From positions 186,001 to 250,000 of the forward strand of contig NZ_JAPDNT010000003.1 in the NCBI RefSeq assembly GCF_025989185.1: DNA of 64,000 nucleotides, read 5' to 3'. Source of the stretch: Limobrevibacterium gyesilva. Its GTDB lineage: Bacteria > Pseudomonadota > Alphaproteobacteria > Acetobacterales > Acetobacteraceae. How positions within the stretch are numbered: position 1 is the first letter of the stretch; every line of letters begins with the position of its first letter. Shown piece after piece: positions 25,172 through 33,668 of the stretch. The notes beneath the pieces are model-generated. The model did not search any database and was not told where the DNA came from. It saw only the letters and a program-made list of their open reading frames with translations. A program made the position numbers and the translations under genes.

Positions 25172-26050
25172 GTGACCGACTTCCTGCAGCTTGTGATTGC
25201 CGGAACCGCCACAGGCGGCTGCTACGCGCTTGCGGCCCTCGGCTTCACCCTGCTGTGGCAGGCGTCAGGGACGATCAACTTCGCCCTCGGCGAGATGGTC
25301 ATGCTGCCGGCCTTCATGATGCTGTTCTTCATGTCGGTGCTGGGCCTGCCGTTGCCGCTGGCCTTCCTGGCCACCCTGGCGCTGTCACTGCTGGTGATGG
25401 GGTACGGGTTCAAGCGCGTGGTGGTGGACCCGCTGATCCGCCACGACGTCATCACCCTGGTGATCGCGACGCTGGGCCTGTCCATCGGCGTGCGGCAGGC
25501 CGTGAAGGGCGTTGCCAGCGCGCAGGTCTTCACCTTTCCCTCGGTGTTCTCCGACACGCTGCTGACCATTGGCGGCGTGCGGGTCTCGGCCGGCGACATC
25601 GGCACCGTTGTGGTCGCCTGCACCATCGTGCTGGCGCTGCAGGCATTCCTGAACCGCACCGTCACCGGGCGGGCCATGCAGGCGGTGGCACAGAACCGCG
25701 ATGCAGCCACCGTGCTGGGCATCAAGGTCGAGCGGATGGTGCTGTATGCGTTCCTGATCAACGCGGCCCTGGCCGCCGTCAGCGCGCTGCTGATCACGCC
25801 CGTCTATCTGGCCAAATTCGACATGGGCGACACGCTGGGCCTGAAGGCGTTCTATGCCGCCATCATCGGCGGCTTCAACAACAGCCGCGGCGCGCTGCTC
25901 GGCGGCGTGCTGGTGGGCGTGCTGGAGAACCTCGTCGGCACCTATATCTCGCCGGGCTACAAGGAAGGCGTGGCCCTGGTGCTGTTCATGGTCGTGATCG
26001 TGTTCCGGCCGCAGGGCCTGCTGGGCACGGTCGAGGAGCGCAAGGTGTGA
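25172..26050 (+). CDS. Branched-chain-type ABC importer permease (LivH family)
   Basis: This 292-residue inner-membrane permease has about eight helices and LivH signatures: GTATGGCYALAALGFTLLWQASGTINFALGEM near the N-terminus, GRAMQAVAQNRDAATVLGI (the EAA-like coupling loop) around residue 170, and AAIIGGFNNSRGALLGGVLVG. The start is GTG at 25172; no other in-frame start is available. It is the first transporter gene downstream of quiC, with the LivM gene overlapping its stop. The family imports branched amino acids or, in aromatic clusters, aromatic and alicyclic acids. Confidence 0.88.
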   Translation: MTDFLQLVIAGTATGGCYALAALGFTLLWQASGTINFALGEMVMLPAFMMLFFMSVLGLPLPLAFLATLALSLLVMGYGFKRVVVDPLIRHDVITLVIATLGLSIGVRQAVKGVASAQVFTFPSVFSDTLLTIGGVRVSAGDIGTVVVACTIVLALQAFLNRTVTGRAMQAVAQNRDAATVLGIKVERMVLYAFLINAALAAVSALLITPVYLAKFDMGDTLGLKAFYAAIIGGFNNSRGALLGGVLVGVLENLVGTYISPGYKEGVALVLFMVVIVFRPQGLLGTVEERKV

Positions 26051-26967
26051 GCCCGCTGCGCTGGATCATCCTCCTTGCCGGGCTGGCCTTCGTGGCGCTG
26101 GCGCCGACGCAGATGAAGAACTACGGCGTGTACCTGACGACGCTGTGGTGCGTGTACCTGATCGCCGGCATGGGGCTGAACCTGACGGTCGGCTATGCCG
26201 GGCAGATCTCGCTCGGACAGGCGGCGTTCCTGGGCATCGGCGCCTATACGGCGGCGATCATGTCCAAGGCCGGCGTGCCGTATCTCGCGATCTTCCCGGC
26301 GGCGGCGGCCTTGTGCTTCGTGGTCGGGCTGCTGCTCGGCTTTCCTGCGCTGCGGGTGCAGCACCATTACCTCGCGTTCGCGACACTCGGCTTCAACATG
26401 CTGGTGTTCCTGGTGTTGCGCAACGAGGAGTGGCTGACCGGCGGCACGTTCGGCATCAACAACATCCCGCGCCCCACGCTGTTCGGCTGGCGCTTCAACC
26501 GCCCGCTGGACTTCTACCACCTCACCTTCGCGGTGCTGGTGCTGACGGGAGTGCTGATGGCGTTCCTGCTGCGCTCGCCCTGGGGGCGCGCCTTCGCCGC
26601 CCTGCGCGACAACCCGATCCGCGCCGAGAGCGTCGGCATCAACACCACGTTCTACACGCTGATGGCCTTTGCCATCGGCGCCGCCTATGCCGGCATCGCC
26701 GGCGCGTTGTTCGCGCCGCTGGTGCAGTTCGTGGAGCCGGCGCCGTTCGGCTTCGCCACGTCGCTGTCCATGCTGCTGATGGTCATCGCCGGCGGCTCCG
26801 GGCGGTTCTTCGGGCCGGCGCTCGGATCGGTCGTGGTGGTGCTGCTGCCGGAATGGCTGCGCTTCGCCGCCGACTGGTACTTGGCGGTGTTCGGCTTCCT
26901 GATCGTGGCGATGATGATCTGGCTTCCCGGCGGTCTGCTGTCATTGCCGGAGCGCGTCCGCCGATGA
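26047..26967 (+). CDS. Branched-chain-type ABC importer permease (LivM family)
   Basis: This 306-residue permease has the LivM hallmark GMGLNLTVGYAGQISLGQAAFLGIGAY (about 40-65) and the coupling loop SPWGRAFAALRDNPIRAESVGI. About ten hydrophobic segments are visible. The GTG start at 26047 overlaps the LivH stop (GTGA) and has GAGGAGCGCAAG upstream, so translation is coupled. Partner of LivH in a heterodimeric channel; substrate inferred from context as quinate, shikimate or a related acid. Confidence 0.88.
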   Translation: MSPLRWIILLAGLAFVALAPTQMKNYGVYLTTLWCVYLIAGMGLNLTVGYAGQISLGQAAFLGIGAYTAAIMSKAGVPYLAIFPAAAALCFVVGLLLGFPALRVQHHYLAFATLGFNMLVFLVLRNEEWLTGGTFGINNIPRPTLFGWRFNRPLDFYHLTFAVLVLTGVLMAFLLRSPWGRAFAALRDNPIRAESVGINTTFYTLMAFAIGAAYAGIAGALFAPLVQFVEPAPFGFATSLSMLLMVIAGGSGRFFGPALGSVVVVLLPEWLRFAADWYLAVFGFLIVAMMIWLPGGLLSLPERVRR

Positions 26968-27707
26968 CCGCGCTGCTGGAAGTGCGCGACGTGCACAAGG
27001 CCTATGGCGCCATCCGCGCCGTGGACGGCGTGAGCTTCAGCGTGACAGCGGGCGAGATCCTCGGCGTGATCGGCCCCAACGGCAGCGGCAAGACCACGCT
27101 GTTCAATTCCATTCTCGGCCAGGTGAAGCCCAGCGCAGGGCAGGTGTATTTCGAGGGCGCCGACGTCACCGGCATGGGCGCGCTGCCGCTGAGCCGGCGC
27201 GGCATCGGCCGCACCTTCCAGAGCCTGCAGGTGTTCGGCCGCCTGTCCGTGCGCGACAACCTGATCGCCGCCGGCCAGGAATTCAGCGGCAGCGCCGCCG
27301 GCCGCCTGTTCGCCCGCCCGGACGCCGGACTGGGCGGCCGCGCCGAGGAGATCATCGCCCTGTTCCGGATCGGCCACGTCGCCCATCTGCCGGCGGGCAG
27401 CCTGTCCTATGGCCAGCAGAAGCTGGTGGACATCGCCATGGCGTTCATGGCCTCGCCGCGCCTCGTGCTGCTGGACGAACCCTGCGCCGGCGTGAACCCG
27501 GCCCTGATCGACGAGCTGACCGAGTTGCTGCTGCGGCTGAACCGCGAGCATGGCGGCACCTTCGTGGTCATCGAGCACAACATGGATTTCGTCATGCGCC
27601 TGTGCACCCGCGTGATCTGCATGGCGCAGGGCAAGGTGCTGGCCGAAGGCCCGCCGGAGGCGGTGCAGTCCAACCGCGCGGTGCTGGAGGCCTATCTCGG
27701 TGTCTAG
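26964..27707 (+). CDS. ABC importer ATPase (LivG family)
   Basis: This 247-residue ABC ATPase has Walker A GPNGSGKT at 37-44, the Q-loop in GIGRTFQSLQVF, a signature LSYGQQK in place of the usual LSGGQ (a common LivG variant), Walker B LVLLDEP and the switch His in VVIEHNMD. The ATG overlaps the LivM stop by 4 bp. It energises the LivH/LivM channel together with the next gene product. Confidence 0.9.
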   Translation: MTALLEVRDVHKAYGAIRAVDGVSFSVTAGEILGVIGPNGSGKTTLFNSILGQVKPSAGQVYFEGADVTGMGALPLSRRGIGRTFQSLQVFGRLSVRDNLIAAGQEFSGSAAGRLFARPDAGLGGRAEEIIALFRIGHVAHLPAGSLSYGQQKLVDIAMAFMASPRLVLLDEPCAGVNPALIDELTELLLRLNREHGGTFVVIEHNMDFVMRLCTRVICMAQGKVLAEGPPEAVQSNRAVLEAYLGV

Positions 27708-28422
27708 CCTCATCACCTTCGAGCGCGTGGTCGCGGGCTATGGCAGCCTGACCATCCTCAACGAGCTTTCCCTCGATGCGCGGGCCGGCGAGATCACTTT
27801 GCTCATCGGCCCCAACGGCGCGGGCAAGTCCACGGTGCTGAAGACGTTCTTCGGACTGCTGCGCCCCAGCGCCGGGCGCATCACCTTCCGCGACCAGGAC
27901 GTGACCGGCCTGCGCCCCGCCGATCTGCTGCGCCAGGGTGTGGCTTTCGTGCCGCAGGGGCGCAACCTGTTCGGCTCGCTGTCGCTGCTGCACAATCTGG
28001 AGCTCGGCGCCGTTACCGTGCCGCGCGCCGAACGCGCCGGGCGGATGGAGGAAGTGCTCGACCGCTTCCCGCATCTGCGCGAGCGCCTCACCTCGATGGC
28101 GTCCAGCCTGTCCGGCGGCGAGCAGAAACAGCTGGAGATCGCCCGCGCGCTGCTGCTGCGCCCGTCGGTGATCCTGATCGACGAGCCCTCGATCGGGTTG
28201 TCGCCGATCATCAACCAGACCGTCTTCCGCCTGCTGCGCGGGCTGGCCGATACTGGCACCAGCGTGCTGATGGTGGAACAGAACGTGCGCAGCGCGCTGA
28301 CCGTGTCCGACCGCGTGCTGCTGCTGGAAAGCGGCCGGCTGATGCTGGACAGTCCGGCGGCGAAGCTGCTGGACGACCCCGACCTCAACCGCGTCTTCCT
28401 GGGGCGCCCCGCCAATGCGTGA
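27700..28422 (+). CDS. ABC importer ATPase (LivF family)
   Basis: This 240-residue ABC ATPase has Walker A GPNGAGKS at 37-44, signature LSGGEQKQ, Walker B VILIDEP followed by the LivF-typical SIGLSP, and a switch histidine position replaced in VLMVEQNV as usual for LivF. The start is GTG at 27700, overlapping the LivG stop by 8 bp. It completes the five-part importer (LivH, LivM, LivG, LivF and the binding protein). Confidence 0.9.
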   Translation: MSSLITFERVVAGYGSLTILNELSLDARAGEITLLIGPNGAGKSTVLKTFFGLLRPSAGRITFRDQDVTGLRPADLLRQGVAFVPQGRNLFGSLSLLHNLELGAVTVPRAERAGRMEEVLDRFPHLRERLTSMASSLSGGEQKQLEIARALLLRPSVILIDEPSIGLSPIINQTVFRLLRGLADTGTSVLMVEQNVRSALTVSDRVLLLESGRLMLDSPAAKLLDDPDLNRVFLGRPANA

Positions 28423-28488
28423 GGGTTGCGCAGCCCCAGGAGGAACCGACGACACGGCACAACGGGAAACCATCCAAGGGAGAGAAAC

Positions 28489-29634
28489 ATGATGCACCGC
28501 CGCACCGCCCTGAAGCTGGGCGCCGCCCTGGCCACGATCGGCCTGCCGGCCGGCGCGGCCGAATCCGAAGTCGCCATCCATAACAATGTCGAGCTGTCCG
28601 GCACCGGTGTGACCTCCGGCAGCATGTGGAAGATGGGCGTCGACCTCGCGGTGAAGGAGATCAATGCCGCCGGCGGAATCCTCGGCCGCAAGATCGCCAT
28701 CACCCACCAGGACAACCAGTCCCAGCCGCAGATCGCGAAGGCCGTCGCCACCAAGGCCGCGGACGCCGAACCCTATGTGATGCTCGGCCCGATCTTCTCG
28801 GGCGACGTCAATGTCAGCATGGCGGTGGCGGAGAACGCCGAGATCCCGATGATCATGGGCGGCGAGGCCGCGAACCTGACGCAGCAGGGCATGAAATACC
28901 TGTTCCGCACCTCGCTGAACCAGGCGTCCGCCATGCCGAAGCTGGCCAACTACCTCGCCAAGAACGGCGTGAAGTCGATGGTCGTGGTGTGGGGCGCCAA
29001 CGATTTCGGCAAGGGCGGCCGCGACGCCATGGTCAAGGAAATGGCCGCGCGCAACATCAAGCTCGCCGCCGACATCTCCACCGAACCGGGGCAGATGGAC
29101 TTCTCCCCGGTAGTGGTGAACGCGTCCAAGGCCAATGCCGACGCGCTGTTCTCCTACATGAACGAGGAGGAGAGCGCGCGCTTCCTGATCGCGCTGAAGA
29201 AGCTCGGCTACGACAAGCCCGTGTACGGCGAGACCGTGCTGGTCAGCCAGAAGGTGATCGAGCTGGCCGGCCCGGCCGCCAACGGCGCCAAGGGCCATGT
29301 CGGGCTCAGCGTCGATGCGCCGAACCCGAAGGTGCAGGAATTCGGCCGCAAGTTCATGCAGGCCTACAACACCAGCAGCGACCACAACGGCATCAAGGGC
29401 TACACCGCCGTGTATCTGGTGAAGGCCGCGACGGAGAAACTGGGGAAATTCGACCGCAAGGCGATGGCCGCTGCCATCCATGGCGGCAGCTTCTCGGCCG
29501 CGCAGTATCCGGGCCTGCTGATGGACGAGTCCTACGACGACAAGGGTGACCTGGACCGCGAGAGTTATCTGGTGGAAATCAAGGACGGCAAGCAGGTGAT
29601 TACCGAGGTGCTGCCGCCGGTGGGAAAGAAGTGA
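28489..29634 (+). CDS. Periplasmic substrate-binding protein of the Liv-type importer
   Basis: This 381-residue type-I periplasmic binding protein (Peripla_BP_6 family) has an export signal, MMHRRTALKLGAALATIG, ending GAAE, with an RR pair of Tat type. Mature landmarks include AVKEINAAGGILGRKI, a VMLGPIFSGDVN hinge-side loop and VVVWGANDFGKGG. AAGGGAGAG precedes the ATG at 28489. It lies 66 bp after LivF and 10 bp before aroE. Members in aromatic clusters bind carboxylic acids instead of leucine; the aroE and quiC neighbours point to shikimate, quinate or dehydroshikimate. Confidence 0.87.
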   Translation: MMHRRTALKLGAALATIGLPAGAAESEVAIHNNVELSGTGVTSGSMWKMGVDLAVKEINAAGGILGRKIAITHQDNQSQPQIAKAVATKAADAEPYVMLGPIFSGDVNVSMAVAENAEIPMIMGGEAANLTQQGMKYLFRTSLNQASAMPKLANYLAKNGVKSMVVVWGANDFGKGGRDAMVKEMAARNIKLAADISTEPGQMDFSPVVVNASKANADALFSYMNEEESARFLIALKKLGYDKPVYGETVLVSQKVIELAGPAANGAKGHVGLSVDAPNPKVQEFGRKFMQAYNTSSDHNGIKGYTAVYLVKAATEKLGKFDRKAMAAAIHGGSFSAAQYPGLLMDESYDDKGDLDRESYLVEIKDGKQVITEVLPPVGKK

Positions 29635-29644
29635 TCCGTATTCG

Positions 29645-30490
29645 ATGACCGACACGAAGCAGTTCAAGGCGGCCGGCCTGATCGGCTGGCCGGTGTTCCA
29701 GTCCCGCTCGCCGAAGCTGCACGGCTATTGGCTGGCGCATTACGGCATTCCCGGCACCTATCTGCCGCTGCCCGTGCAGCCCGGGCGTGTGGAAGCGGCG
29801 TTGCGCGGCCTGGTGGCGCTGGGCTTCGCCGGCTGCAACGTCACCATCCCGCACAAGGAGGAAGTGGCGCGGCTGGTCGACCGCCTCGATCCCGCGGCGA
29901 AGCGGATGGGGGCGGTCAACCTGGTGATCGTGGAAGCCGACGGGTCGCTCAGCGGCTCCAACACCGACGGCTACGGCTTCATCGAGAACCTGCGCGACGG
30001 CAAGGCAGACTGGCGCGGTGATGCCGGCCCGGCCGTGGTGCTGGGCGGCGGCGGCGGCGCGCGCAGCGTCGTCGTCAGCCTGCTGAACGAAGGCGCGCCG
30101 GAAGTCCAGCTGGTCAACCGCACCCGCGCGCGCGCCGAGCGGCTGGCGCAGGAATTCGGCGGCCCGATCACCGTGCTGGACTGGGACCAGCGCCACACCG
30201 CCCTGGCCGGCGCGGCGCTGCTGGTGAACACCACCAACCAGGGCATGGTCGGGCAGCAGCCGCTGGACCTGCGGCTGGACGCGCTGCCGAAGGCCGCGCT
30301 GGTCTGCGACATCATCTATAATCCGCTGGAGCCGCCGTTGCTGCAGGCGGCGCGCGCCCGCGGCAATCCGGTGGTGAACGGCCTGGGCATGCTGCTGCAC
30401 CAAGCGCGACCGGCCTTCAAGGCCTGGTTCGGCGTGATGCCTGAGATCACGCCGGAGCTGCGCGCCGAGATGGAAGCGACGGTGAGGTGA
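29645..30490 (+). CDS. aroE: Shikimate/quinate dehydrogenase (AroE family)
   Basis: This 281-residue shikimate-dehydrogenase-fold protein has shikimate-binding serines S20-x-S22 (FQSRSPKLHG), the catalytic lysine K71 in NVTIPHKE, the partner aspartate D108 in SNTDGYGF, and a nucleotide loop GGGGGARSV (~130-138), where biosynthetic enzymes read GAGGAARAV. It interconverts 3-dehydroshikimate and shikimate (or quinate). The setting between a transporter and quiC argues for a catabolic paralogue, not the housekeeping aroE. Cofactor preference cannot be decided by eye. Confidence 0.88.
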   Translation: MTDTKQFKAAGLIGWPVFQSRSPKLHGYWLAHYGIPGTYLPLPVQPGRVEAALRGLVALGFAGCNVTIPHKEEVARLVDRLDPAAKRMGAVNLVIVEADGSLSGSNTDGYGFIENLRDGKADWRGDAGPAVVLGGGGGARSVVVSLLNEGAPEVQLVNRTRARAERLAQEFGGPITVLDWDQRHTALAGAALLVNTTNQGMVGQQPLDLRLDALPKAALVCDIIYNPLEPPLLQAARARGNPVVNGLGMLLHQARPAFKAWFGVMPEITPELRAEMEATVR

Positions 30491-31251
30491 TGTCGTTGTT
30501 CTCGCTGGCGGGGCGGGTCGCCCTGGTCACCGGCTCGTCGCGCGGGCTGGGCCTTGGCATGGCGCAGGGACTGGCCGAGGCCGGCGCCACGGTGGTGCTG
30601 AACGGCCGCGACCCCGCGACGCTCGCGCCGGTCGCGGCCGACCTGCGGGCGGCCGGGCACCGCGTGGATACCGAGGCCTTCGACGTATCCGACGAGGCCG
30701 CTGTCCGCGCCGGCGTGGAAGCGGTGGCTGCACGGCATGGCCGGCTGGACATCCTGCTCGCCAATGCCGGTACCCATGGCGCGAAACCGCTGGCGGAGTG
30801 GCGGGTGGAGGACTGGGACCGCGTGCTGCGCACCAACCTCACCGCCTGCTTCTTTGCCGCCCAACAGGCGGCCGCGCACATGATCCGCCAGCGCCACGGC
30901 CGCATCATCTTCACCGGCTCGCTGACCGGCAGCCGCGGCCGGCCGACGATCCACGGCTATGCCGCCTCCAAAAGCGCGCTGGCGGCCATCGCGCGCACCC
31001 TGGCCGCCGAGCTGGGCCCGCACGGCATCACCGTCAACACGCTCGCCCCCGGCTATTTCGAGACCGAGCTCAGCGCCGGGCTGCGCGCAGACACGGCGTT
31101 CGTGGAGCGCATGACAACACGCATCCCGCTGCGCCGCTGGGGCACGCCACGTGACCTCGCGGGGATTGCCGTGTTCCTGGCCTCCGAGGCCGGGTCCTAT
31201 GTCACCGGCCAGGAACTCTATGTGGACGGCGGCCTGGGGACGGCGCTCTAA
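30490..31251 (+). CDS. Short-chain dehydrogenase/reductase at the end of the quiC/aroE cluster
   Basis: This 253-residue classical SDR has TGSSRGLGLG (15-24), LANAG, a catalytic serine in FTGSLTG and Y-AASK, with a C-terminal YVDGG. It resembles gluconate 5-dehydrogenase/FabG-type enzymes. The ATG at 30490 shares a base with the aroE stop (TGATG); a GTG immediately before it is the alternative. Cotranscription with aroE is certain on spacing. It may oxidise a ring hydroxyl of quinate, shikimate or a related cyclitol acid. Its 3' end overlaps the convergent aminotransferase-fold gene by 4 bp. Confidence 0.86.
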   Translation: MSLFSLAGRVALVTGSSRGLGLGMAQGLAEAGATVVLNGRDPATLAPVAADLRAAGHRVDTEAFDVSDEAAVRAGVEAVAARHGRLDILLANAGTHGAKPLAEWRVEDWDRVLRTNLTACFFAAQQAAAHMIRQRHGRIIFTGSLTGSRGRPTIHGYAASKSALAAIARTLAAELGPHGITVNTLAPGYFETELSAGLRADTAFVERMTTRIPLRRWGTPRDLAGIAVFLASEAGSYVTGQELYVDGGLGTAL

Positions 31252-32528
31252 CTGACCGCCGCCAGCGTCTCGTCCAGCGCCGACAGGAAGAAATCGGCCT
31301 CTTCCTGGCGCAGCGGCAGCGGCGGCCGCACCTTCAGCACATTGGCCTGCGGACCGGCGCTGCCGATCAGCACGCCGCGGTTGCGCAGCCCGTTGACGAT
31401 CAGCTTGGTCTCCGCCGCCGCCGGCGCATGGGTGGCGCGGTCGCTGACGATCTCCAGGCCCAGGAACAGCCCGGCGCCGCGGATATCGCCCAGCAGGGCG
31501 TGGCGCTGCGCCAGCCGCTTGAGCCCCTGCCGCAGATAGGCGCCCTGGACGGCGGCGTTCTCCGCAAGCCGCTCGTCCGCGATCACGTCCAGCACCGTCT
31601 TGGCAACCGCGGTGGACACCGTATTGCCGCCGAACGTGTTGAAATAGCGGGCCTGCCGCCCGAACGCCTCCAGCAGCGCCGGCCGCGCGGCCATCGCCGC
31701 GATCGGATGGCCGTTGCCCATCGGCTTGCCCATGGTGATGAGATCCGGCACCAGCCCGTGCTGCGTGAACCCCCACATCACGCCGGTGCGGCCGAAACCG
31801 GGCTGCACCTCGTCGGCGATATAGATGCCGCCCGCGGCGCGCACCGCCTCGACCGCCGGGGCCAGGAAGCCCGGCGGGTCGAAGAACACGCCGTCGCTGG
31901 AGAAGATGTCGTCGACCAGCAGCGCCGCCGGCCGCACCCCGTCCTGCGCCATGCGGGCCAGCGCCGCGCGCACGCCGTCCGCGAATGTTTCCGCCACATC
32001 CACGCCGTCCCGGTCGGCCGGCGGCGCCGGCACGGTGTAGACCCCGGCGCCCAACGGCACCCCGGCCCCAAGCGACGGCGACATGCCAGCGATGGTCTCG
32101 GTCACGCCGTGATAGGCGTTGCTGGTGACGATCACCCCCGTGCCGCCGGTGGCGCTCTTGGCGACCCGGATGGCGAGGTCGTTGGCCTCGCTGCCGGTGC
32201 AGGTGAACATCACGTTGCCGATCTCGCGCGGCATGGTGGCCAGCAGCGTCTCCGCCAGCGCCAGCACCCCTTCGTGCAGATAGCGGGTATGGGTGTTCAG
32301 CGTCGCCGCAGCGCGGGACAGCGCCTCGACGACACGGGGATGGCAGTGCCCGACGCAAGGAACATTGTTGTACATGTCGAGGTAGCGGTTTCCGTCCGCA
32401 TCCCACAGCCACACCCGCTCCCCGCGCACGAGGTGCACGGGCGCGTCGTAGAACAGCCGGTAGCTCGGCCCGAGCAGCCGGGCACGGCGCGCAAGCAGGT
32501 CTTCGGCCGGTTCTGCAAGAGTGGTCAT
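31248..32528 (-). CDS. Class-III PLP enzyme of the phospho-lyase (AGXT2L) type
   Basis: This 426-residue fold-type-I PLP enzyme has IADEVQPGFGRTG with the pyridine-binding D239 and the Schiff-base lysine K268 in MGKPMGNGHP. Segments YNNVPCVGHCHP (53-64) and LNTHTRYLHE (77-86) match the hallmark regions of ethanolamine-phosphate and 5-phosphohydroxylysine phospho-lyases (AGXT2L1/L2), where they distinguish phospho-lyases from ordinary transaminases. These enzymes cleave phosphate and ammonia from a phosphorylated amino alcohol to give an aldehyde. The adjacent kinase gene on the same strand, 10 bp upstream, supplies the expected phosphorylating partner. Confidence 0.82.
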   Translation of the reverse strand: MTTLAEPAEDLLARRARLLGPSYRLFYDAPVHLVRGERVWLWDADGNRYLDMYNNVPCVGHCHPRVVEALSRAAATLNTHTRYLHEGVLALAETLLATMPREIGNVMFTCTGSEANDLAIRVAKSATGGTGVIVTSNAYHGVTETIAGMSPSLGAGVPLGAGVYTVPAPPADRDGVDVAETFADGVRAALARMAQDGVRPAALLVDDIFSSDGVFFDPPGFLAPAVEAVRAAGGIYIADEVQPGFGRTGVMWGFTQHGLVPDLITMGKPMGNGHPIAAMAARPALLEAFGRQARYFNTFGGNTVSTAVAKTVLDVIADERLAENAAVQGAYLRQGLKRLAQRHALLGDIRGAGLFLGLEIVSDRATHAPAAAETKLIVNGLRNRGVLIGSAGPQANVLKVRPPLPLRQEEADFFLSALDETLAAVS

Positions 32529-32538
32529 GATGGGTTCC

Positions 32539-33603
32539 TCATGAAAGGCCGCAGGCGCGGCGCAGGGCGTGTGCAGTGTCCGCCGATCGTGCGGCGGCGA
32601 TGAGGCCGAGCCGGCGCGTGATCTCCGTTGCGGTCATCGGCGGGTAATGCGGGTTGCCGGGATGCACGCGCCGGTGCCAGGCCGGCAGCACCAGGCTCAT
32701 GCATAGCCGCGCCGCGATCAGCACCGGCAGCACCGCGAGCTCATCCGGCGTCAATGGGCGCACCGCGTGGAAGCCCGCGACGAACACGGCCATCGCCTCG
32801 GCGGCTCCCATGTCCGCACCGATCTGGCTGGTAGCGCCGACGGCCACGTCGATGGCGAGCGCGGTCTCCACCATGTCGCCGAAATCGATCATCCCGACGA
32901 GGCGATCGGGATCGGCTGCGTCCACCAGGGTGTTGCCGGTGTTCATGTCGTTGTGCAGCACCTGATGGCGCAGCGTCGGCAGCACCGGACGGGCGCGCGC
33001 GTCGAAATCGTCCAGCACCGAGGCGACGGCGTCCTGGGCCGCGGCATGGTCCAGCGTATCCATGACCTCGCGCAGGCGGGGCACATGGGTCACGTCCCAG
33101 ATCAACGCGTGCCGCCCGGCGGGATGCGTGAAGCCGCGCAGCGCCAGGCCGAGCCGTGCCAGCGCCCGGCCGCAAGCGGCACGCTGGGCGGCGCTGCGCC
33201 GCGCCTGCCGCAGTGGCACGCCGGGCAGCCAGCTCAGCAGCCGCACCCGCTGCACGCTGCCGTCGTCGCGCGGCAGCAGCGCCTCGGCGGCGCCGTCCGG
33301 CCGCTTCACGATGCGCGGCACGGGAAAGCCGGGATCGCTGGCCGCGATATGCAGCAATGCCTGGATCTGCAGGTCGGTCACCGCCGGGTCCTCGGCGGGG
33401 TTGGCGAATTTCAGCACATATTCGGCGCCGTCCGCCGCGACGAGACGAAAATTGCGGTCGCGCTCGCCGGTCAGGAGGGTGGCAGAGGCGCGAAGGCCCC
33501 ACCCGGCGAGCGCCACCGCCTCGGCCGTCGCGGGCGCCACCTGTTCGGCCGGCACCGTCATGACGGAGAAGATGTCGTGGGCAACGGGCGCGAAGCTGGT
33601 CAT
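32539..33603 (-). CDS. Aminoglycoside-phosphotransferase-fold kinase (hydroxylysine-kinase-like)
   Basis: This 354-residue APH-fold kinase has an ATP-binding lysine in YVLKFANP (K65), the catalytic loop H217-N-D219 in LHNDMNTGN, and the metal aspartate D240 in GMIDFGD. Hydroxylysine kinase (HYKK) belongs to this group and works directly before a phospho-lyase. The start at 33603 is the second ATG of the open frame. It is transcribed toward the phospho-lyase gene with a 10-bp gap. Inferred joint role: degrade an amino alcohol such as hydroxylysine or ethanolamine through its phosphate ester. Confidence 0.8.
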   Translation of the reverse strand: MTSFAPVAHDIFSVMTVPAEQVAPATAEAVALAGWGLRASATLLTGERDRNFRLVAADGAEYVLKFANPAEDPAVTDLQIQALLHIAASDPGFPVPRIVKRPDGAAEALLPRDDGSVQRVRLLSWLPGVPLRQARRSAAQRAACGRALARLGLALRGFTHPAGRHALIWDVTHVPRLREVMDTLDHAAAQDAVASVLDDFDARARPVLPTLRHQVLHNDMNTGNTLVDAADPDRLVGMIDFGDMVETALAIDVAVGATSQIGADMGAAEAMAVFVAGFHAVRPLTPDELAVLPVLIAARLCMSLVLPAWHRRVHPGNPHYPPMTATEITRRLGLIAAARSADTAHALRRACGLS

Positions 33604-33668
33604 GCGCGGCAGTGTGCCGCGCATGACCGCCGGCTGGCTAGTACTTGCGCTCGGACGAGCGACGGGGG

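Noticed and set aside
27592-29667. A 691-codon open frame on the minus strand through the LivF/binding-protein genes
   Set aside because: It is a GC-rich antisense shadow: it mirrors well-supported genes on the plus strand, has His/Arg/Ala-biased composition and no family resemblance.
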